Below are positions 8,152 through 16,233 of a DNA stretch of 29,093 bases, in pieces (position 1 is the stretch's first letter; every line of letters begins with the position of its first letter). The stretch comes from Actinomycetes bacterium (lineage in GTDB: Bacteria > Actinomycetota > Coriobacteriia > WRKU01), in NCBI GenBank assembly GCA_009781565.1, contig WQXV01000001.1, positions 1 through 29,093 on the forward strand, in the 5' to 3' direction. The position numbers were made by a program, and so were the translations under genes. The notes under the pieces are model-generated. The model had not been told where the DNA came from. It searched no databases and worked only from the letters and a program-made list of their open reading frames with translations.

Positions 8152-8784
8152 ATGAGCACACACCGACATGAAATCAGAGATCAACTGGTCCCGATGGTCA
8201 TCGAGCAGACCAACCGTGGCGAGCGCAGTTTTGATATCTACAGCCGCCTGCTCAACGAGCGGGTGGTCTTTCTCAGCGGCGAGATCAACGAGATCACCGC
8301 GAATCTTACCATCGCGCAATTGTTGCATCTGGAGAGCATGGATCCCGATAAGGATATCGCGCTCTACATCAACAGCCCCGGCGGTTCGGTCGTCGACGGG
8401 CTGGCGATCTATGACACGATGCAGTTCGTCAAACCCGATGTGGCGACCTACTGCATGGGACAGTGTGCTTCCATGGCAGCCGTCCTTCTGGCTGCCGGCA
8501 CCAAAGGAAAGCGCTTTGCTCTGCCACACAGCCGCGTGCTGATCCATCAGCCGATGGGTGGCACCCAGGGCCAAGCCTCAGATATCGAGATCCAAGCCAA
8601 AGAGATGCTAAGGATCCGCGAGGAGCTCAACCGCATCCTGGCCGATCACACCGGCAAGACTATAAAGCAGGTACACAACGATACCGACCGCGACAACATC
8701 ATGTCGGCCGAGGACGCCAAAGCCTACGGTCTGGTCGACGATGTTTTGACCCAGCGTATCGCCGAAAAGGAAAAGAAAGCCTGA
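8152..8784 (+). CDS. clpP: ATP-dependent Clp protease proteolytic subunit
   Basis: A 210-residue serine protease that assembles into the tetradecameric ClpP chamber and degrades substrates fed by ClpX (encoded next) or other Clp ATPases. The catalytic triad can be placed by family spacing: Ser107 in GQCASMA, His132 in LIHQPMGG and Asp181 in DTDRDN. The N-terminal region includes the family's LLNERVVFLSGEI, and SPGGSV (75-80) forms the oxyanion region. The start follows the tig stop immediately, with GAGGAGG in the end of tig as ribosome binding site. The stop overlaps the clpX start (TGATG). The basic last residues (AEKEKKA) are normal variation. Confidence 0.96.
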   Translation: MSTHRHEIRDQLVPMVIEQTNRGERSFDIYSRLLNERVVFLSGEINEITANLTIAQLLHLESMDPDKDIALYINSPGGSVVDGLAIYDTMQFVKPDVATYCMGQCASMAAVLLAAGTKGKRFALPHSRVLIHQPMGGTQGQASDIEIQAKEMLRIREELNRILADHTGKTIKQVHNDTDRDNIMSAEDAKAYGLVDDVLTQRIAEKEKKA

Positions 8785-10154
8785 TGTCGTCGTCTGACTC
8801 GAGAGGTTTTTATCCGACCGGATTCGATGGTGGTGGGCCTCCTACGCTGATGATCTGTTCGTTTTGCGGTGATGTCGCGACCGGGCAGGTCTTCTGCGGG
8901 CAAGACGGCGTTTGCATGTGTGAGGCTTGTGCCGACTCGTTGATGCAGGTCCTTGGTGCGCATACCATGCCTGCGCATCTGAAAAGCATCGAAGGGGACC
9001 GCGCCGGTTCTGATACCCGCAAGGTCGCCGAACAGGTACTGCCAGAGGTCTTACCGACACCCAAAGAGATCCATGCACAGCTCGACCAGTACGTTGTAAG
9101 CCAAGAAGAGGCGAAGAAATACCTCTCGGTAGCGGTACACAACCACTACAAGCGCATCCTGCGTGGCGTGGGAACCGAAGACGAGGTCGAGCTTGCCAAG
9201 AGCAACATTCTGCTGCTGGGGCCGACCGGTACGGGAAAGACGTTACTGGCACAGACAATGGCCCGGGTGCTCAACGTACCGTTCGCGATCGCTGATGCGA
9301 CATCACTGACCGAGGCAGGTTATGTGGGCGAGGATGTCGAGAACATTCTGCTCAAGCTGCTCAGCGCCGCAGATTTCGATGTCGAGCGCGCTCAGGTCGG
9401 CATCATCTATATCGACGAGATCGACAAGATCGCGCGCAAGGCCGAGAATCTCTCGATCACCCGTGATGTCTCAGGTGAAGGAGTACAACAGGCGCTGCTC
9501 AAGATCGTCGAGGGCTCGATTGCCAGTGTGCCTCCCAAGGGAGGGCGCAAGCATCCCCACGAAGAGTTGATCACGATCGATACCAACAACATTCTGTTCA
9601 TTTTGGGTGGGGCGTTCGTCGGGCTTGATGACATCATCGCCAACCGCATAGGAAAGAAGGGTGTGGGCTTCTCCGCCGATCTGACCGGTCATGAGAAACG
9701 CGAGAGCGCTGAGTACTTCAGCGAGGTCCTTCCTGAGGATCTGCACGCGTTCGGCTTGATCCCCGAGTTCATCGGACGTGTTCCCGTGGTCACCGCGACC
9801 ACCGAGCTGACCAGTGATGATCTGATACGGATCCTGCGCGAACCCAAGAATGCGCTGGTCAAACAATACCAGACATTGTTCGGACTGGAAAACGTCACCT
9901 TGACCTTTGAGGATGACGCATTGGAAGCGATCGCCGAGCAGGCGCAAGAACGCGGGACCGGTGCGCGATCATTGCGTGCCATCTGTGAGACGATCCTGCT
10001 CGATCTGATGTATGAACTGCCCAGTGCACACGATATCGCAGAGGTCGTGATCACCAAAGACGCAGTCACCGGAGATGGTGAGCCGCGGGTGATCCGCACG
10101 ACCGAGGCAAAAGGTAATACCAAAAAGGGAGAACGGAAGGCAAAGGCGTCATGA
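8784..10154 (+). CDS. clpX: ATP-dependent Clp protease ATP-binding subunit ClpX
   Basis: A 456-residue AAA+ unfoldase. The ATG at 8784 overlaps the clpP stop. The longer frame reaching back to 8463 lies over clpP and is not real. The N-terminal zinc-binding domain has CSFC (Cys25, Cys28) and CEAC (Cys46, Cys49), with extra Cys38 and Cys44. Then come Walker A GPTGTGKT (146-153), pore loop GYVG (179-182), Walker B IIYIDEID (207-214), the RKH loop (255-257) and the ClpP-docking loop, which reads VGF (294-296) rather than the usual IGF. It is about 30 residues longer than E. coli ClpX, mostly around the zinc domain linker and the tail. Its stop overlaps the valS start (ATGA). Confidence 0.95.
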   Translation: MSSSDSRGFYPTGFDGGGPPTLMICSFCGDVATGQVFCGQDGVCMCEACADSLMQVLGAHTMPAHLKSIEGDRAGSDTRKVAEQVLPEVLPTPKEIHAQLDQYVVSQEEAKKYLSVAVHNHYKRILRGVGTEDEVELAKSNILLLGPTGTGKTLLAQTMARVLNVPFAIADATSLTEAGYVGEDVENILLKLLSAADFDVERAQVGIIYIDEIDKIARKAENLSITRDVSGEGVQQALLKIVEGSIASVPPKGGRKHPHEELITIDTNNILFILGGAFVGLDDIIANRIGKKGVGFSADLTGHEKRESAEYFSEVLPEDLHAFGLIPEFIGRVPVVTATTELTSDDLIRILREPKNALVKQYQTLFGLENVTLTFEDDALEAIAEQAQERGTGARSLRAICETILLDLMYELPSAHDIAEVVITKDAVTGDGEPRVIRTTEAKGNTKKGERKAKAS

Positions 10155-12844
10155 ATGAGATGACCGCTCAGTACGAGCCGCATTCGATCGAACAATCGCT
10201 GTTCGAGGACTGGATCGATCAGAAGTATTTCCAGCAATCGGTCACAGAGGGCAAGACGACCGGCAAGGATCCCTATGTCGTCGTCATTCCTCCGCCCAAC
10301 GTGACCGGTTCCCTGCATATGGGGCACGCTCTGAACAATACGATCCAGGACGCTCTGATCCGCTACCACCGCATGACCGGTCGTCCGACGCGCTGGGTGT
10401 TGGGCACCGATCACGCCGGCATCGCGACTCAGAACAAGGTCGAGCAAAAACTGGCCAAAGAAGGTCTGACCCGCCAGGATGTGGGACGCGACGCGTTCAT
10501 CGAGCAGTGCTGGGAGTGGCGCGACGAGCATGGTTCGACCATCGTCGAGCAGCTCAAACGTATGGGCTGCAGTTGCGACTACGATGACGAATGGTTCACC
10601 ATGAACGAGTCGTACCAACGTGCGGTGCGTAAGACGTTCGTCGACTGGTTCGATCGTGGTCTGATTTATCGAGGTAACCGTATCATCAACTGGTGTCCAC
10701 GCTGTACGACCGCGCTCTCTGACATCGAGGTCGAGCACGAGGATCAGACCGGCGCCCTCTACTATGTCCAATATGAGCTCGAGAACCCGGCGACGCTGGG
10801 TGATGGGACGCAGATGACCCATGCAGTCGTTGCGACCACGCGCCCCGAGACGATGCTGGGTGACACTGCGATCGCAGTACACCCTGATGATGAGCGCTAC
10901 ACCGATCTGGTGGGCACCAACGCTATCCTGCCTTTGGTGGGTCGTGTGATACCGATCATTGCCGACGAATATGTCGATCCCGAGTTCGGGACCGGTATGG
11001 TCAAGATCACCCCCGCTCATGATCCCAACGACTTCGAGATCGGGCTGCGCCACGATCTACCCCAGATCAATGTGCTGACCGAAGACGCTAAGATCGTCTC
11101 CGACGATCCTGACTATGCGGCTTACGCAGGCATGGATCGCTTCGAGGCGCGCGACGCGGTCGTGCGCGATCTTCAATCCGGAGACTACCTGATCAAGACC
11201 GAGGAGCATCCTCATTCGGTCGGGCAGTGCTACCGTTGTGCGACCACGATCGAACCCTACCTCAGTGAGCAGTGGTTCGTCGATATGAAACCGTTGGCAG
11301 CGCCGGCCATCGAAGCGGTGCGTGACGGACGTGTCAAATTCCATCCCCAGCGTTGGGAGAACGTCTACTATCACTGGATGGAGAACATCCATGACTGGTG
11401 CATCTCGAGGCAGCTGTGGTGGGGCCATCGCATCCCGGTCTTTTACTGCGACGACTGTGGTGAGATGCTGGCGAGTGTTGAAGATCTGACCGATTGTCCA
11501 GAGTGCGGAGCGCCCCTGCGCCAGGATGAGGACGTACTCGATACCTGGTTCTCCTCACAGCTGTGGCCGTTTGCCACCCTTGGTTGGCCTGATGCGACCG
11601 AAGAGCTCAACTTCTTCTATCCGACCGCCACCCTTTCGACCGCGCGCGACATTCTGTTCTTGTGGGTAGCGCGCATGGTCATGAGCGGTATGGATTTCAA
11701 CGAAGGGCAGGTTCCCTTCGACGATGTCATCATCCATCCTACCGTCTTCAACAAGCAGGGCAAGCGGATGAGCAAGTCGCTCGGTACCGGAGTCGATCCA
11801 CTCGACCTGATGAAGGACTATGGTGCCGACGGTATGCGCTTCGGCTTGATGCTGCAGGTCACCGGGGTCCAAGATCTCAAGTTTGACGAGGAAAAGCTTC
11901 TGAGCAGCCGCAACTTCGCTAACAAGATATGGAATGCCGCACGGTTCGTGCTCATGAATGTGACCGATTTCACCCCCAGAGCACAGATGCCGCAATCAGA
12001 CAATGTCGCTGATCGCTGGATCCTGTCACGACTGGCCACGTTGGTCACCAACGTCGAGACCGGGCTTGAGGAGTTCCGCTTCGGAGAGGTCGCTCGCGAT
12101 CTCTATGAGTTCTTCTGGTCTGAATTCTGTGACTGGTACATCGAGCTGGCAAAGAGCCGCTTGCAAGGTGATGATGCGGAAGACCGCGCCCAAGCACAAG
12201 CGGTGCTGGTCTTCGTGTTGGACAATGCTCTGCGACTCCTCCATCCCTTCATGCCCTTTATCACCGATGAGATCTGGCGCAAACTGCCTCTGGATCACAC
12301 ACAGCTTCCGCCCTCGATCATGACCGCTCCGTGGCCTGACGCGGACGCGCTCTCCCGCTATCATGATGAGCACGCCCAGGACGCGATCGAGGTGCTCAAG
12401 GCGGTCGTGACCGCTACCCGTACCGTACGCGCACGCTATGGATTGAGCCCACGCACCGAACTCGAAGTGGCTATAAAAGCGCCGGAGCACTACGTGAAGC
12501 TTCTTGAAGAGAATAAGTCGCTGATCTCGACATTGGGTCGGGTCTCGCACTTGACGACGGCGACCGATACCACCAAGCCGGAAAACGCCAGTGTGACCGT
12601 CGCATCGGGACTTGAGATCTATATCCCCCTAGCAGGTCTGGTCGACCTCGATGCCGAGAAAGCAAAGCTGAGCAAAGAACGCGACAAGGTCGCCGCCGAT
12701 CTGGATCGCTTCAACAAGAAACTCTCCAACGAGGGATTCTTGTCGAAGGCAGCACCCGAGATCATCGAAAAGGATCGAGCTGCAGCAGACGATCTCAAGA
12801 CGAGCCTCGAGTTGATCGACGCTCAACTCGCTGAGCTGGGATAG
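10151..12844 (+). CDS. valS: Valyl-tRNA synthetase
   Basis: An 897-residue class Ia aminoacyl-tRNA synthetase, normal length, attaching valine to tRNA-Val. The HIGH motif appears as HMGH (56-59) after PPPNVTGSL, followed by WVLGTDHAGIAT. The editing domain contains TTRPETMLGDTAIAVHP, which removes misactivated threonine. A zinc-ribbon-like insert carries CDDC and CPEC before EDVLDTWFSSQLWPF. The KMSKS loop reads KRMSKSLGTG near residue 540. The last 70 residues are a charged coiled coil (LDAEKAKLSKERDKV) that contacts tRNA, as in other ValRS. It overlaps clpX by 4 bases and is followed one base later by folC, so it sits in the same operon. Confidence 0.97.
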   Translation: MNEMTAQYEPHSIEQSLFEDWIDQKYFQQSVTEGKTTGKDPYVVVIPPPNVTGSLHMGHALNNTIQDALIRYHRMTGRPTRWVLGTDHAGIATQNKVEQKLAKEGLTRQDVGRDAFIEQCWEWRDEHGSTIVEQLKRMGCSCDYDDEWFTMNESYQRAVRKTFVDWFDRGLIYRGNRIINWCPRCTTALSDIEVEHEDQTGALYYVQYELENPATLGDGTQMTHAVVATTRPETMLGDTAIAVHPDDERYTDLVGTNAILPLVGRVIPIIADEYVDPEFGTGMVKITPAHDPNDFEIGLRHDLPQINVLTEDAKIVSDDPDYAAYAGMDRFEARDAVVRDLQSGDYLIKTEEHPHSVGQCYRCATTIEPYLSEQWFVDMKPLAAPAIEAVRDGRVKFHPQRWENVYYHWMENIHDWCISRQLWWGHRIPVFYCDDCGEMLASVEDLTDCPECGAPLRQDEDVLDTWFSSQLWPFATLGWPDATEELNFFYPTATLSTARDILFLWVARMVMSGMDFNEGQVPFDDVIIHPTVFNKQGKRMSKSLGTGVDPLDLMKDYGADGMRFGLMLQVTGVQDLKFDEEKLLSSRNFANKIWNAARFVLMNVTDFTPRAQMPQSDNVADRWILSRLATLVTNVETGLEEFRFGEVARDLYEFFWSEFCDWYIELAKSRLQGDDAEDRAQAQAVLVFVLDNALRLLHPFMPFITDEIWRKLPLDHTQLPPSIMTAPWPDADALSRYHDEHAQDAIEVLKAVVTATRTVRARYGLSPRTELEVAIKAPEHYVKLLEENKSLISTLGRVSHLTTATDTTKPENASVTVASGLEIYIPLAGLVDLDAEKAKLSKERDKVAADLDRFNKKLSNEGFLSKAAPEIIEKDRAAADDLKTSLELIDAQLAELG

Positions 12845-12845
12845 G

Positions 12846-14075
12846 GTGGCCGATATTTCCTCATCTGATGACCTGCGAGGGATCAACCCGTCGCTCGAGG
12901 TCATCAGTGCGCTCTGTGAACAACTCGATGATCCCCAGACACGCTTTGCTGCGGTCCAGGTGGTCGGGACGAATGGGAAGACCTCGACGACCCGCGTGAT
13001 CGAGGCTCTGCTGCGCGCCGAAGGTCTCCGTGCCGCCATGACGACCAGTCCCGCTCTGGTCGATGAATATGAGCGTATCCAGGTCGACGGAGCGCCCCTG
13101 ACACCACAGCAGTGGGAGAGGGCGCGCAATACGGTCGAGATCGCCTGGCGATCCGCCTCAAAGCAAAACCCTGCACTCCCACAGGCCTCAGACTTCGAGA
13201 TCGTCACCGCCATGGCTTTCAGCGAGTTCGCACAGCGTGACGTCGAGGCCGCTGTTGTCGAGGCAGGTATCGGCGGTACCTGGGATAGCACGTGCATCCT
13301 CAATCCCGCCGTCGTGGTCATCACCAGTGTTTCTTTAGAGCACACCGCCATACTGGGGGATAGTATCGAGGCGATCGCGCGAGATAAAGCAGGTGCGATC
13401 AAGCTGGGATCGACGCTCGTGCTCAGTGCAGGGGTTGTCGACCCTGAAGCTCGTCAAATCATCGAAGCGAGGGCTCATGAAGTCGGTGCGGTCATGTTGA
13501 CCCATCCGCTTGAAGCTCTGCCCGCAGAACTGCCAGCGCATATACCGACCTACCAGTATCCCAACATCGAGGCAGCGCTCACGGCTGCTGAGGCACTTCT
13601 TGGACGTGCGCTCTCACCCGATACCGTCCCTACAGTGCTCGAGACCCTTACGTTTCCCGGACGTTTCGAGGTATTGAGACGCAACAGCTCGGACAGACCT
13701 GTGGTGATCTTCGATGGTGCGCACAATCCTGAAGCAGCTCAGCTCCTGGCAGACACGATCATACGTGCCCTTGAGAGGGGTGAGCTGGGCGAGAATCCAC
13801 TCATTGCCCTTGGTGTCTATGCCGATAAGGACCTTGAAGGGATCATCAAGGCACTCGACCCGATCGCAGCGGGCTATCTCGCTGTAGAATCACCGAACAC
13901 GCAGCGCGCACTCTCCACGCATGATCTGATCGAAACTCTTTCGCAGGTAAGTGAAAAGCCTCTGCTCGATACGTGGGATGGTGTGACCCCTCTATTGATC
14001 ACGGGAAGCCTCTCCTTGTATGGAGCTGCTCAGAGGTTGTCGCAGAGCGTTCAGGCATTGAAAAGCGCCACTTAG
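12846..14075 (+). CDS. folC: Folylpolyglutamate synthase / dihydrofolate synthase
   Basis: A 409-residue Mur-ligase-superfamily enzyme that adds glutamate to folates (and, in many bacteria, to dihydropteroate) using ATP, in the cytosol. The P-loop is GTNGKTST (41-48). The family signature EAGIGGTWDST replaces the more common G-G-R-L-D form but keeps the aspartate. SLEHTAILGDSIEAIARDKAG contains the conserved H-x-x-x-L-G-x-(S/T) element, and the C-terminal domain has FDGAHNPEAAQLLAD. The start is GTG one base after the valS stop, so expression depends on upstream translation. The valS-folC order is common in Gram-positive genomes. Whether it has both activities cannot be told from sequence alone. 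Confidence 0.9.
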   Translation: MADISSSDDLRGINPSLEVISALCEQLDDPQTRFAAVQVVGTNGKTSTTRVIEALLRAEGLRAAMTTSPALVDEYERIQVDGAPLTPQQWERARNTVEIAWRSASKQNPALPQASDFEIVTAMAFSEFAQRDVEAAVVEAGIGGTWDSTCILNPAVVVITSVSLEHTAILGDSIEAIARDKAGAIKLGSTLVLSAGVVDPEARQIIEARAHEVGAVMLTHPLEALPAELPAHIPTYQYPNIEAALTAAEALLGRALSPDTVPTVLETLTFPGRFEVLRRNSSDRPVVIFDGAHNPEAAQLLADTIIRALERGELGENPLIALGVYADKDLEGIIKALDPIAAGYLAVESPNTQRALSTHDLIETLSQVSEKPLLDTWDGVTPLLITGSLSLYGAAQRLSQSVQALKSAT

Positions 14076-14116
14076 ATCAACGAGCGACAAGCTTGAGCGG
14101 CCCTCTGCACTAATTT

Positions 14117-14124
14117 GGTACAAT
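14117..14124 (+). promoter_or_regulatory. Extended -10 promoter element of the DivIVA-like gene
   Basis: TACAAT (14119-14124) is preceded by TGG to within two bases, as in extended -10 promoters. TTGAGC at 14093-14098 could act as -35, but its spacer of 20 bases is long. The leader to the ATG at 14163 is about 32 bases and contains GGGAGG. Confidence 0.45.
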
Positions 14125-14162
14125 CTAACATCATACGCGACATAACGTCGGGAGGTCTGGCG

Positions 14163-14540
14163 ATGGAAAAAATTGCATTTCAAACGCAGGGTGAGGGGTA
14201 TGCGCCCCAAGAAGTCGATGCGTTTGTGAGCTTAATACTTGAGAACTACGAAGAGCTGCTCACACACTACCAAGAGCTGGAGAGTGAGATCGAGCCGCTC
14301 AAAACAAAGCTCGGACAGCTCAATGAGCCGCAACCGAGTGCGCCCGACTACAGTGCCGAAGCTCTCGAGTTACTCAGTGAAGCGACCAAGGTTTCCACTC
14401 AAGCGCGCAAGCAGACCAAAGCGCGCATCACCGCGCTCATAGATCAGGCTGCGCTGCATGTGTATCGACTTGAGGAATCGAGCGCGACCATGAAAGAAGA
14501 GCTCGATAAGATGTATGCCGCTCTCAATGAGCAGCTGTAA
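14163..14540 (+). CDS. Small DivIVA/GpsB-like coiled-coil protein
   Basis: A 125-residue soluble protein starting at ATG 14163 behind GGGAGG; an in-frame extension to 14115 would begin inside the promoter. The first 25 residues (FQTQGEGYAPQEVDAFVSLI) match the DivIVA membrane-binding domain pattern of a phenylalanine, then GY-x-x-x-EVD-x-F. The rest is heptad-like helix (LLTHYQELESEIEPLKTKL and EESSATMKEELDKMY) with a proline/serine break near residue 60. DivIVA-family proteins mark curved membrane at poles and septa and recruit cell-wall enzymes. This one is shorter than a canonical actinobacterial DivIVA, so it is probably an accessory member. It is followed after 15 bases by the signal-peptidase-like gene, so the two are likely co-transcribed. 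Confidence 0.7.
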   Translation: MEKIAFQTQGEGYAPQEVDAFVSLILENYEELLTHYQELESEIEPLKTKLGQLNEPQPSAPDYSAEALELLSEATKVSTQARKQTKARITALIDQAALHVYRLEESSATMKEELDKMYAALNEQL

Positions 14541-14555
14541 GAGGGGATAACGATC

Positions 14556-15566
14556 ATGACGAAATTTGTTCCCCGCAGTACCGAGGATATCTATCTCGAT
14601 TATCTGCAAAAAGCCCAAGAAATGCGCATTGCCGAGAATCTCAAACAGCAGACCGAGGCTGTATCGGTACCGACTGAAGTAGCCCAGGTCACCGAAACGG
14701 CAACCGTCGTCGAAGTTGAGCAGGTCGCCCCTGTGGCGCAAGCTATTCCGATCGCCGAGAATGTCTATGAAGAGCACTTCGTACCTATCGAGGACGTTGA
14801 GCAGATCCTTGAGATACCGGTTGAGCAAGCTGCTGAAGCTCCGATCGAAGTACCAAGCGATGTCGCAGTCGCGGTAGAGCCTCTCGAGATCGAAGCGCCG
14901 GTGATCGAGGTGCCTCAGCAGGTACAGATCCCGGTGGCACAGCCGATTGAGATGGCGCCCAAACAGGTCGCTGCGGTATCAAAATTCGATAATCTGTCAG
15001 ACCAGCAGGAGCCTTCACGCATGCGTGCGCTTCTGCGTTTGCTCGGCACCTTGCTGTGGATCGCAACGATCCTGGCGCTGCTTTTGACCACCTTCGGTTT
15101 TCTGACCCGAAACAATCTGATCACCTCTTTCGGTGACTACGGCGTGTTCTACCAACGGAGTGCTGATATGGAGCCTGAGATCAAAGATGGCTCCTTGGTG
15201 ATCCTACAGAACCTCGATAGCGATGACGGTATTATCGGGGACGATATCATCTTTTCACGCAAGGGTGCGGTGACCGGGGATCCCGTCACGCTTCGCCGCA
15301 TCGTCAATGTGTTGCGAACCGAGTCAAAGACGACCTATGACACGATAGCACTGGCAGATCGCGACAACACCCACGAGCAGTTCGAAGAGGATTCAGTATT
15401 GATGCGGACACTTTTGACCATCCCCTATCTGGGCGGCATCATCGACTGGCTCACCGATTATGTCTGGCTCACCCTCGCGGCGTTCCTGCTCTCATTGCTG
15501 CTGATGCTGCTGTGCCGATCGAAACGTCACGTGATGGCGCCACAAGCCGAACTGCAGGCGTACTAG
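14556..15566 (+). CDS. Signal-peptidase-like (S26, SipW/Sec11 type) membrane protein lacking catalytic residues
   Basis: A 336-residue protein. Residues 1-35 are a charged helix, about 36-150 a low-complexity stretch rich in V, P, E and A, and 158-182 a transmembrane segment. An extracytoplasmic domain (190-298) and a second transmembrane segment (302-320) follow, then a basic tail. The outer domain follows the SipW/Sec11 pattern: SADMEPEIKDGSLVIL, GDDIIFSRKG, RRIVNVL, then a late IPYLGGIIDWL. In active enzymes the first block is S-G-S-M-E-P, with the serine before M as nucleophile; here that position is Asp204. The H-R-I-V histidine is Arg247. It should therefore be inactive as a protease and may act as a scaffold or binding protein. 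It is placed between the DivIVA-like and zinc-ribbon genes. A frameshift is unlikely because the frame is clean. Confidence 0.7.
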   Translation: MTKFVPRSTEDIYLDYLQKAQEMRIAENLKQQTEAVSVPTEVAQVTETATVVEVEQVAPVAQAIPIAENVYEEHFVPIEDVEQILEIPVEQAAEAPIEVPSDVAVAVEPLEIEAPVIEVPQQVQIPVAQPIEMAPKQVAAVSKFDNLSDQQEPSRMRALLRLLGTLLWIATILALLLTTFGFLTRNNLITSFGDYGVFYQRSADMEPEIKDGSLVILQNLDSDDGIIGDDIIFSRKGAVTGDPVTLRRIVNVLRTESKTTYDTIALADRDNTHEQFEEDSVLMRTLLTIPYLGGIIDWLTDYVWLTLAAFLLSLLLMLLCRSKRHVMAPQAELQAY

Positions 15567-15592
15567 AACAAGTAAGCGGGGGTAGCCCTGCA

Positions 15593-15601
15593 TGCTACAA
15601 T
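15593..15601 (+). promoter_or_regulatory. Extended -10 promoter element of the zinc-ribbon/thrS/birA-like operon
   Basis: TGC followed directly by TACAAT (15596-15601) forms an extended -10 element, 26 bases after the preceding stop. No convincing -35 is present. The ATG at 15643 lies about 40 bases downstream. Confidence 0.45.
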
Positions 15602-15642
15602 GAATCGTTGAAAAGTGAGTTTATGGGACGGATAGGAATGAA

Positions 15643-16215
15643 ATGAGCGGATTACTTGCGCCTATTCTGAGCAGCGGGCTGTTCCAGGCAGCTTCTGCCA
15701 TCATCGGCATCATGTTTCTGGTCATCACCATCGCGATGGTCTATTGGCTCTACCGTGACGCAATCAAGCGCTCAGCCGGCGCCATCATATGGGGTGCGAT
15801 CGGACTGGTATGCGCGTTCATCGGCATCATCGCTGGTCTTCCCTTCATCAAATACGGTCTTGCCCTGGTGGGGTTGTTGCCTTTCTTCACCGTGATCTCA
15901 CTGGTGATCATCTACATGATCGTGCGTCCTGCCGAGTTCACCGCTGACGCCCAAGAACGTGATCTGAGCTTGCGCCTTCTGGATGCCGAGCTCGAGAACA
16001 AGGCCTGTCCCAAGTGTGGTACCGGCATCGATGGTGATTACCTGATCTGCCCCGAATGCCTCAGCGAGCTACGCGTCAAATGCGATTATTGCGGGCGTCC
16101 CGTCAAGCCCAACTGGCACGCTTGCCCCTACTGTCAATCGAAACGTCGAACAGCGAGCGACCGGCTCTCGGGTGTGGGTACCGGCTCGTTCGCAGATGTT
16201 GATTTCGACTTCTAA
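15643..16215 (+). CDS. Membrane protein with C-terminal double zinc ribbon
   Basis: A 190-residue protein of unrecognised function. Three hydrophobic segments lie at about 13-36, 45-66 and 72-95. A cytoplasmic-looking tail then carries eight cysteines in four C-x2-C pairs (122/125, 136/139, 147/150 and 161/164), the arrangement of a double zinc ribbon (DZR-like). The tail ends in an acidic/aromatic FADVDFDF. Such ribbons bind zinc and usually mediate protein or nucleic-acid contacts. Here the membrane segments tether the module to the envelope. It is followed by thrS after 18 bases, probably in one transcript, and preceded by the pseudo-signal-peptidase gene. No catalytic motif is visible, so no specific role is assigned. 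Confidence 0.75.
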   Translation: MSGLLAPILSSGLFQAASAIIGIMFLVITIAMVYWLYRDAIKRSAGAIIWGAIGLVCAFIGIIAGLPFIKYGLALVGLLPFFTVISLVIIYMIVRPAEFTADAQERDLSLRLLDAELENKACPKCGTGIDGDYLICPECLSELRVKCDYCGRPVKPNWHACPYCQSKRRTASDRLSGVGTGSFADVDFDF

Positions 16216-16233
16216 AGAAAAAGGACATAGCTC

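Noticed and set aside
8463..8783. Upstream extension of the clpX frame
   Set aside because: The extension lies over clpP in another frame. The ATG at 8784 overlaps the clpP stop and directly precedes the zinc-binding domain.
9689..11053. Long minus-strand open frame (454 codons) across clpX and valS
   Set aside because: It lies antisense to two clearly conserved genes, has no recognisable domain, and follows from the codon composition of the plus-strand genes.
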